From positions 1-11,085 of the forward strand of contig JAAXJP010000358.1 in the NCBI GenBank assembly GCA_012269805.1: DNA of 11,085 nucleotides. Reading direction: 5' to 3'. How positions within the stretch are numbered: the stretch's first letter is position 1; the number at the start of each line of letters is the position of its first letter. Shown one piece after another: positions 6,290-11,085 of the stretch. Both the position numbers and the translations under genes were made by a program. This DNA comes from Rubrivirga sp. GTDB taxonomy: Bacteria; Bacteroidota; Rhodothermia; Rhodothermales; Rubricoccaceae. The notes beneath the pieces are model-generated. The model was not told the origin of the DNA. It did not search any database and was given only the letters and a program-made list of their open reading frames with translations.

Positions 6290-7471
6290 CTACCGCTCGG
6301 GACCGGCGACCGGCTCGAACCGCTCATGCGCGACCCGCCCCGCCCGAGGGGCCTCGGTGCCCCCCTCTGCACGCTGCCCACTGAGGGCCCGCCGCCGCTG
6401 TGCAAACCGGACGACGGCGGCCGGCGTCGGCAGGTAGTGGACGTAGCACAGGAACGCGTAGACCACGCCCGTGCCCGCGACGAACGTCCCGAGCGCTGGG
6501 ATCCACCGCTGACCCGACATGGCGATGCCCCCGAGCGCCAAGAACGCCCCGAACAGGTACAGTGTAACGGCCGCATGGCGAGTCGACATCTGCGCCATGA
6601 GCCTGTGGTGGATGTGGTCGCGATCCGCGGAGAACAGCGGCTTCCCCGTCATCCTCCGCCGGAGGATCGAGACTCCCGTATCGAGAACCGGGATGCCCAT
6701 GATCACCACCGGGATCACGAGGGCGAGAACCGGGTGCGGGTGGGACGTCCCGCGCAGCGCATAGGCGGCCATGACGTAGCCGAGGAACAGGCTCCCGCTG
6801 TCGCCCATGAAGATCGACGCCGGGTTGAAGTTGTAGCGGAGGAACCCCATGAGCGCCCCGCTCACGGCCGCCGCCAGCACGAGCGCGCCGATGTCCCCCC
6901 GCATGGCGTGGGCCCCGGCCAGCCCCCAGAACGCGATCGCGACAACCCCAGCCGCCAGCCCGTCCATCCCATCGATCAGGTTGACCGCGTTCATCATGCC
7001 CACCATCCAGATGACGGTGAGGACGGCCGAGACGGCCAGCGCGAGCCCCCCATCGCCGAGTGGCCCATCAAACACGACCACGCGAGCGCCTCCCAAGAAC
7101 GCGAGTGCCGTCACGGCGAGCTGCGCGGAGAACTTGGACCGGTACGTGATCTCACGGAGATCGTCCCAGAACCCGACCGCCGCGATGACGAGCGCGCCCA
7201 GCACGACAAACGGGTGCGGCAAGGTCAGCGCGCCGGAGATCGAGCGCGGGAGTTCGAGGCGCGCCACCGTCATGACGCCGATCCCAACGCATGCCGCCCC
7301 GACGATGGCGATGCCGCCCACGTTCGGAACGGCCCAGGCATGGACCTTCCGGACCCCGTCGGGCACGTCCACCCACCCCGCACGGACGGCTGCTCTTCGG
7401 ACCACGGGGACGAAGACGAGCGCCGCCACGAGGCTGACGAGAAACCCGAGGGCCAGAGCGATCACGGGCAT
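6290..7471 (-). CDS. polyprenyl-phosphate sugar-1-phosphate transferase, WecA/TagO/MraY family
   Basis: A 393-residue integral membrane enzyme that moves a sugar-1-phosphate (GlcNAc-1-P in most relatives) from a UDP-sugar to undecaprenyl phosphate, the first membrane step of a cell-surface glycan. About ten or eleven hydrophobic segments are visible, the first at 4-22. Family motifs are in order: Asp103-Asp104 in FWDDLREI (magnesium/phosphate site), Asn164-Leu-Ile-Asp167-Gly-Met-Asp-Gly, MGDSGS at 222-227, and DRDHIHHRL at 283-291. The His-Ile-His-His-Arg element is characteristic of WecA/TagO-like members and argues against MraY proper, as does the distance from any peptidoglycan genes. After the last span (about 325-342), a hydrophilic, Arg-rich tail of about 45 residues extends beyond the usual end. 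The ATG at 7471 opens directly into the first span. It lies 141 bases after rfbD in the same direction. The sugar substrate is not determined by the sequence. Confidence 0.92.
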   Translation of the reverse strand: MPVIALALGFLVSLVAALVFVPVVRRAAVRAGWVDVPDGVRKVHAWAVPNVGGIAIVGAACVGIGVMTVARLELPRSISGALTLPHPFVVLGALVIAAVGFWDDLREITYRSKFSAQLAVTALAFLGGARVVVFDGPLGDGGLALAVSAVLTVIWMVGMMNAVNLIDGMDGLAAGVVAIAFWGLAGAHAMRGDIGALVLAAAVSGALMGFLRYNFNPASIFMGDSGSLFLGYVMAAYALRGTSHPHPVLALVIPVVIMGIPVLDTGVSILRRRMTGKPLFSADRDHIHHRLMAQMSTRHAAVTLYLFGAFLALGGIAMSGQRWIPALGTFVAGTGVVYAFLCYVHYLPTPAAVVRFAQRRRALSGQRAEGGTEAPRAGRVAHERFEPVAGPER

Positions 7472-7612
7472 GGGGAGCGGCGCGACAGGAGAACAGTCTA
7501 GATCGAACGGGGGCCGTGAGCGCTACGCGGTAGATACTGCGGAGAGGGCGAAAGGCACAAGGTCTCCCCCTCGACCATACGAGAATCCCCCCGCCCGGGT
7601 ATCACATTGATT

Positions 7613-8488
7613 TCAGGAGCCTAAGCCCCGCTGGATTTCCTCCACGAGGCCGAGCCGCCAGTCCGGTGCCGCGCTCAGACCGAGCGCCTCGAGTGACGCC
7701 GTCAGGTCGAATTCGACTCGCTGGGGACGACGCGCGGCTGTGGGGTACGCCTCCGTCGGAACCGGATCGATGGGGACGAGCGGGGACAGCCCCGCCGCAT
7801 GCCCCGCGTCCACAGCGGCGGTCGCCAGGTCGTGCCACGTTGCGAGCGGGAGCCCTCCGAAATGGACGGTCCCGGCGAGCCCGTCCGCGGCGCGGCGGGC
7901 GGCGGCCAGTGCCCCCCGCGCGACGTCGGCGGCGGGCGTGGGGTGCCCCCATTGGTCGGCGACGACGGTGAGACGGGGGCGCTCCGTGGCGAGCCGGAGC
8001 ATCGTGGTCACAAAGTTGTTCGCCGTCCCGTCGAACACCCACGCGGTGCGCAGGATCACCGCCCGACCCGTCACCGCGCGGACGGCCTCCTCGCCCGCGG
8101 CCTTGCTCGCCCCATACACGTTGAGCGGCGCGACCGGGTCGTCGGGGGCGTACGGTCCGCCCTTGGTTCCGTCAAACACGTAGTCCGTCGAGATGTGGAC
8201 GAGCGGGACGCCGGCGGACTCGGCCGCCTCGGCGAGGTACCCCGCGGCGTCGCGGTTGACGGCGTAGGCGGCGCCCGGCTCGGCCTCCGCCCGGTCGACG
8301 GCCGTGTAGGCCGCGGCGTTCACGATGGCATCGGGTCGGAGGCCCGCGACGGCATCGCGGACCGCCGCGGCGTCTGTAACGTCGAGCGCGGCTCGGTCGA
8401 GGCCGACCACGTCGGTCCCGAGCTCGGGACCGAGGCGGACGAGGGCGCGGCCGACCTGTCCCCCCGCCCCGGTCACAAGCACCGTCAC
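7613..8488 (-). CDS. rfbD: dTDP-4-dehydrorhamnose reductase
   Basis: A 291-residue RfbD/RmlD-type reductase catalysing the last step of dTDP-L-rhamnose synthesis, NAD(P)H-dependent reduction of dTDP-4-dehydro-L-rhamnose. The start is the GTG at 8488, because the Rossmann fold begins at once (MTVLVTGAGGQVGRAL) and the start overlaps the rfbC stop as GTGA. The longer open frame upstream is antisense to nothing useful and lies inside rfbC. Visible motifs are the cofactor loop G7-A-G-G-Q-V-G13, VNAAAYTAVD (56-65), catalytic STDYVFDG from Ser100 with Thr101 and Tyr103, Tyr125-Gly-Ala-Ser-Lys129 (active-site Tyr and Lys), and DQWGHPT (178-184). The usual C-terminal RPxNSxL motif is altered here: RRPQRVEFDL at 253-262 keeps Arg-Pro but loses the Asn-Ser pair. 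The enzyme is probably active, since the catalytic residues are intact. RfbA and RfbB are not in the window. Confidence 0.93.
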   Translation of the reverse strand: MTVLVTGAGGQVGRALVRLGPELGTDVVGLDRAALDVTDAAAVRDAVAGLRPDAIVNAAAYTAVDRAEAEPGAAYAVNRDAAGYLAEAAESAGVPLVHISTDYVFDGTKGGPYAPDDPVAPLNVYGASKAAGEEAVRAVTGRAVILRTAWVFDGTANNFVTTMLRLATERPRLTVVADQWGHPTPAADVARGALAAARRAADGLAGTVHFGGLPLATWHDLATAAVDAGHAAGLSPLVPIDPVPTEAYPTAARRPQRVEFDLTASLEALGLSAAPDWRLGLVEEIQRGLGS

Positions 8489-9051
8489 GGCACGAGGGAA
8501 GGCACGGGGAGGTCGCTCTCCGCGAGGTCCGCCAGTTCCGGAAGGGCCCGGTCCTTGGCCGAGAGCAACGGCACCTCGTCGAGCGGCCACTCGATCCCGA
8601 GGTCGGGGTCGTCCCACCGGACGCCGCCCTCGTCGTCGGGCCGGTAGACGTCGGTGCACTTGTAGAGGACGTCGGCCTCGTCGCTGAGCACGCAGAACCC
8701 GTGGCCGAACCCGGGCGGGACCCACAGTTGACGGTGCGACTCCTCCGTGAGCAGGACGCCTTCCCACTGGCCGAAGGTCGGCGAGCCCGGCCGGAGGTCG
8801 ACGGCGACGTCCCAGATCCTCCCGCGGACGACCTCGACCAGCTTGCCCTGCGGGTGAGCCCGTTGGAAGTGGAGCCCGCGCAGGGTCCCGCGGGTCGAGC
8901 GGCTGTGGTTGTCCTGGACGAATGCCGCGGGGATGCCCGCCTCGGCGTAGCGCTCGGCGTGATAACGCTCGAGGAAGAACCCCCGGGCGTCCCCAAACAC
9001 GCGCGGCTCGACGACGAGCACGCCCGGCAACGTGGTTTCGCGGACGGTCAC
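8485..9051 (-). CDS. rfbC: dTDP-4-dehydrorhamnose 3,5-epimerase
   Basis: A 188-residue RfbC/RmlC cupin epimerase that converts dTDP-4-dehydro-6-deoxy-D-glucose to dTDP-4-dehydro-L-rhamnose. The GTG at 9051 gives the family N-terminus (MTVRETTLPGVLVVEPRVFG, then DARGFFLE). Diagnostic motifs are FVQDNHSRSTRGTLRGLHFQ (44-63) with catalytic His61, Lys70 in GKLVEVV, VPPGFGHGF (111-119), Tyr130 in LYKCTDVY, and SAKD ending at Asp167, which partners the catalytic His in the family. Length is normal and the sequence is uninterrupted. Its TGA overlaps the GTG of rfbD, indicating translational coupling. It follows the CysN/CysC gene by 37 bases in the same direction, so all three are likely one transcript. 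Its product is a precursor for rhamnose-containing surface polysaccharide or another rhamnosylated molecule. Confidence 0.95.
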   Translation of the reverse strand: MTVRETTLPGVLVVEPRVFGDARGFFLERYHAERYAEAGIPAAFVQDNHSRSTRGTLRGLHFQRAHPQGKLVEVVRGRIWDVAVDLRPGSPTFGQWEGVLLTEESHRQLWVPPGFGHGFCVLSDEADVLYKCTDVYRPDDEGGVRWDDPDLGIEWPLDEVPLLSAKDRALPELADLAESDLPVPSLVP

Positions 9052-9088
9052 GAGCGTGCGTAGCGGGGGGTGAGGGGGCGTTCCACGA

Positions 9089-11085
9089 CTACCGGTCCCA
9101 CTCGACGATCCCGGCGCTGCCGAGGGCGGCGAGCACCGCGTCGGCGGCTTCGGCCTCGCTCATCGCGGCGGTCTGGAGCGTGAGCTCTGGGTCCTGGGGC
9201 GCCTCGTAGGGCGCCGAGACGCCCGTCAGGTTGTCGATCTCCCCCCGATCGGCCTTCGCGTAGATCCCCTTCGGGTCGCGCTCCTTCGCCGTCTCCACGT
9301 CGACGTCGACGAACACCTCGAAAAAGCGGCCGTCCGGGATCAGGTCCCGCACGCGGTCCCGGTCGGCGGCGTACGGCGAAACGAACGTGCAGAGCGTGAC
9401 GGCGCCGGACTCGAAAAAGAGCCGGGCCACCTCGCCCACGCGACGGTTGTTCTCCCGGCGGTCGGCGGGGCTGAACCCGAGGTCGCCCGAGAGCCCGTGG
9501 CGGACCTGGTCGCCGTCGAGCAGCATTGTCTTGACGCCCGCGTCGAAGAGCCGGCGCTCGACCTCGCGCGCGACCGTCGTCTTTCCGGAGCCCGAGAGGC
9601 CGGTAAACCACAGGACGGCGGCTTGGTGCTCCTGCCGCGCCTCCCGTTCCTCGCGCGGGATGTTGAGCCCCTCCCACACCACGTTCGGCGAGACCTGGCG
9701 GTCCTCGAAGGCCGCGGCCGCGTCGGCCGAGCGCTCGAGGCGGGCGGCCCGGTCGGCCACCTCCTCCGGGCTCTGCGCGCCCCCGCGGATCATGCCCGCG
9801 GCGACCGTCGCGTTCGAGTACGGGTCGATGAGGATGAAGGCGCCCGTCGGCTTCGACTGGCGGTACGGGTCGAAAAAGAGCGGGGCCGCCGTCGTCACGC
9901 GGACACGCCCGATGTCGTTGAGCCCGAGCGTGGCGGCGTCCTCGCGGTGGAGCGTGTCGACGTCGACCCGGTAGACGATCTCGTCGACGAAGGCCTTGAC
10001 CTCGCGCGTGGTGTGCCGCAACAGGTAGTGCCGGTTCGGCTGGAGCTCCTCCTCGGCCATCCAGCACATCATGGCCTCGATGCCCGTGCCCACCTCGGGG
10101 AGGTTCCCGACGCGGACGAGCATGTCGCCACGGCTCACGTCGATCTCGTCCTCCAGCCTGACGACGACGGCCTCGCCGGCCGAGGCCTCCTCGAGGTCCC
10201 CGTCGAGCGTCGTGATCGCCTTGACCGTCGACCGCGTGCCGGCGGGCAGCGCGAGAACCTCCTCGCCGGGCCGGATGGCGCCCGAGGCGATCGTCCCCGC
10301 GAACCCGCGGAACGACTGGTCCGGCCGGATGACGGTCTGGACCGGGAACCGGAAGTCGCGGAGGTTCCGGTCGCCGGCCACGTTGACGCGTTCGAGGTGG
10401 TGGAGCAGCGTCGAGCCTCCGTACCAGTCCATGTGCCCGCTCCGCTCGACGACGTTGTCGCCTTTGAGCGCCGAGACCGGGATAAAGTCCACGTCGTGGA
10501 GGTCGAGCTTGGCCGCGAAGGCCGAGAAGTCGTCGACGATCCGGTCGAACACGGCCTCCGCGTACCCGACGAGGTCCATCTTGTTGATGGCCACGACGAC
10601 GTGGGGGATGCCGAGGAGCGAGGCGATAAAGGCGTGGCGCTTCGACTGGGTCTGGACGCCCCGCTTGGCGTCGACGAGGATGACGGCGAGGTCGGCCGTC
10701 GAGGCCCCCGTCACCATGTTCCGGGTGTACTGGACGTGGCCGGGCGTGTCGGCGATGATGAACTTGCGCCGCGGCGTCGCGAAGTACCGGTAGGCCACGT
10801 CGATCGTGATCCCCTGCTCGCGCTCGGCGCGGAGCCCGTCGGTGAGGAGGGCGAGGTTCGGGACGCCGTCCGCGTCCATCCCGCGGTCGCGCGAGGCCTG
10901 CTCGACGGCCTCCATCTGGTCCTCGAAGATCGACTTCGAGTCGTAGAGGAGCCGCCCGATCAGCGTGCTCTTCCCGTCGTCGACGCTCCCCGCGGTCGTG
11001 AACCGGAGGAGGTCCATGTCGAGGTAGCTGTCGCCGGAGGCCGCCGCCTCGGGGCCGGCGGCGTCGAGGCGGGCGGGGTCGGTGC
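9089..11085 (-). CDS. cysNC: bifunctional sulfate adenylyltransferase GTPase subunit / adenylylsulfate kinase (CysN-CysC fusion), 5' end runs off window
   Basis: A fused enzyme that activates sulfate. The CysN part, with a separate CysD partner, drives APS synthesis using GTP, and the CysC part phosphorylates APS to PAPS. Counting the ATG at 11017 as residue 1, the GTPase motifs are the P-loop G10-S-V-D-D-G-K-S-T18, DTPGH (90-94), NKMD (145-148) and SAL (182-184). Translation-factor-like beta-barrel domains follow to about 415. After a linker, APS kinase begins near 445 with P-loop GLSGSGKTT (473-481), DGDQVRHGL (501-509), FVSPY (545-549) and ERDPKGIYAKA (579-589). Both domains look active; 642 residues from this ATG fits the NodQ/CysNC class. 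The frame is open to the right edge (in-frame lead GDSYLDMDLLRF), there is no other start codon in 11018-11085, and the Tyr-Leu-Asp lead is common in CysN, so I infer the true start lies beyond the window. CysD is expected just upstream. It is followed by rfbC after 37 bases. Confidence 0.95.
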   Translation of the reverse strand, partial: TDPARLDAAGPEAAASGDSYLDMDLLRFTTAGSVDDGKSTLIGRLLYDSKSIFEDQMEAVEQASRDRGMDADGVPNLALLTDGLRAEREQGITIDVAYRYFATPRRKFIIADTPGHVQYTRNMVTGASTADLAVILVDAKRGVQTQSKRHAFIASLLGIPHVVVAINKMDLVGYAEAVFDRIVDDFSAFAAKLDLHDVDFIPVSALKGDNVVERSGHMDWYGGSTLLHHLERVNVAGDRNLRDFRFPVQTVIRPDQSFRGFAGTIASGAIRPGEEVLALPAGTRSTVKAITTLDGDLEEASAGEAVVVRLEDEIDVSRGDMLVRVGNLPEVGTGIEAMMCWMAEEELQPNRHYLLRHTTREVKAFVDEIVYRVDVDTLHREDAATLGLNDIGRVRVTTAAPLFFDPYRQSKPTGAFILIDPYSNATVAAGMIRGGAQSPEEVADRAARLERSADAAAAFEDRQVSPNVVWEGLNIPREEREARQEHQAAVLWFTGLSGSGKTTVAREVERRLFDAGVKTMLLDGDQVRHGLSGDLGFSPADRRENNRRVGEVARLFFESGAVTLCTFVSPYAADRDRVRDLIPDGRFFEVFVDVDVETAKERDPKGIYAKADRGEIDNLTGVSAPYEAPQDPELTLQTAAMSEAEAADAVLAALGSAGIVEWDR

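Noticed and set aside
6326..7501. 391-codon + strand open frame opposite the WecA-like gene
   Set aside because: The translation is extremely rich in Arg, His, Asp and Pro with no domain. The opposite strand encodes a convincing multi-span enzyme.
7472..7612. Possible promoter for the WecA-like gene on the minus strand (TTGTGC, 18 bases, TATCTA)
   Set aside because: The -10 box matches the general consensus at only three positions and does not fit the Bacteroidota TAnnTTTG form. I see nothing else firm in this gap, although it is the least GC-rich gap in the window.
9048..10067. 339-codon minus-strand frame inside cysNC
   Set aside because: It is an out-of-frame Arg/Gly-rich shadow of the CysNC frame, which carries all GTPase and kinase motifs.

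Overview
The window is very GC-rich and densely coding. It holds ten protein genes and no stretch longer than about 140 bases without a gene. I see no rRNA, tRNA, CRISPR array, insertion sequence or other mobile element. Composition and codon use look uniform by eye (G or C at nearly every third position), so nothing marks recent transfer. Two traits fit a member of the Bacteroidota/Rhodothermota: the weak or absent Shine-Dalgarno sequences before most starts, and the lead-in to the GTPase domain of the fused sulfate-activation enzyme (Tyr-Leu-Asp-Met-Asp-Leu-Leu-Arg-Phe). The high GC suggests a Rubrivirga/Rubricoccus-like lineage. This placement is an inference, since no marker gene is present.

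Left block (1-3285): a 5'-truncated metallo-beta-lactamase-fold hydrolase on + meets a minus-strand run end to end, with a 4-base overlap of the two 3' ends. In transcription order the run is a YdfG-like short-chain dehydrogenase, an unrecognised exported protein, and a CoA-pyrophosphatase-type Nudix hydrolase. Middle (3285-4080): a short divergent region with two hairpins leads into a small exported protein of unknown function, with a four-cysteine cluster and an extremely acidic C-terminus. A pair of nested hairpins follows. Right-centre (4080-6152): an acetyl-CoA acetyltransferase and a 3-hydroxybutyryl-CoA dehydrogenase lie in tandem on the minus strand. They perform consecutive reactions linking acetyl-CoA and 3-hydroxybutyryl-CoA.

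Right block (6290-11085), all minus strand: a fused CysN/CysC sulfate-activation enzyme that runs off the right edge, RfbC and RfbD (last steps of dTDP-L-rhamnose synthesis, translationally overlapping), and a WecA/TagO-type polyprenyl-phosphate sugar-1-phosphate transferase. A long inverted repeat with a perfect 20-bp core closes this block directly at the stop codon of the transferase. Together these genes look like the edge of a cell-surface polysaccharide locus. They would supply a lipid-linked first sugar, activated rhamnose, and PAPS, either for sulfating the glycan or for assimilation.

Most of the content is ordinary metabolism with recognisable families. I do not see a clear undescribed multi-gene system. 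The most open questions are the two exported proteins of unknown function and whether sulfate activation serves the adjacent glycan genes.
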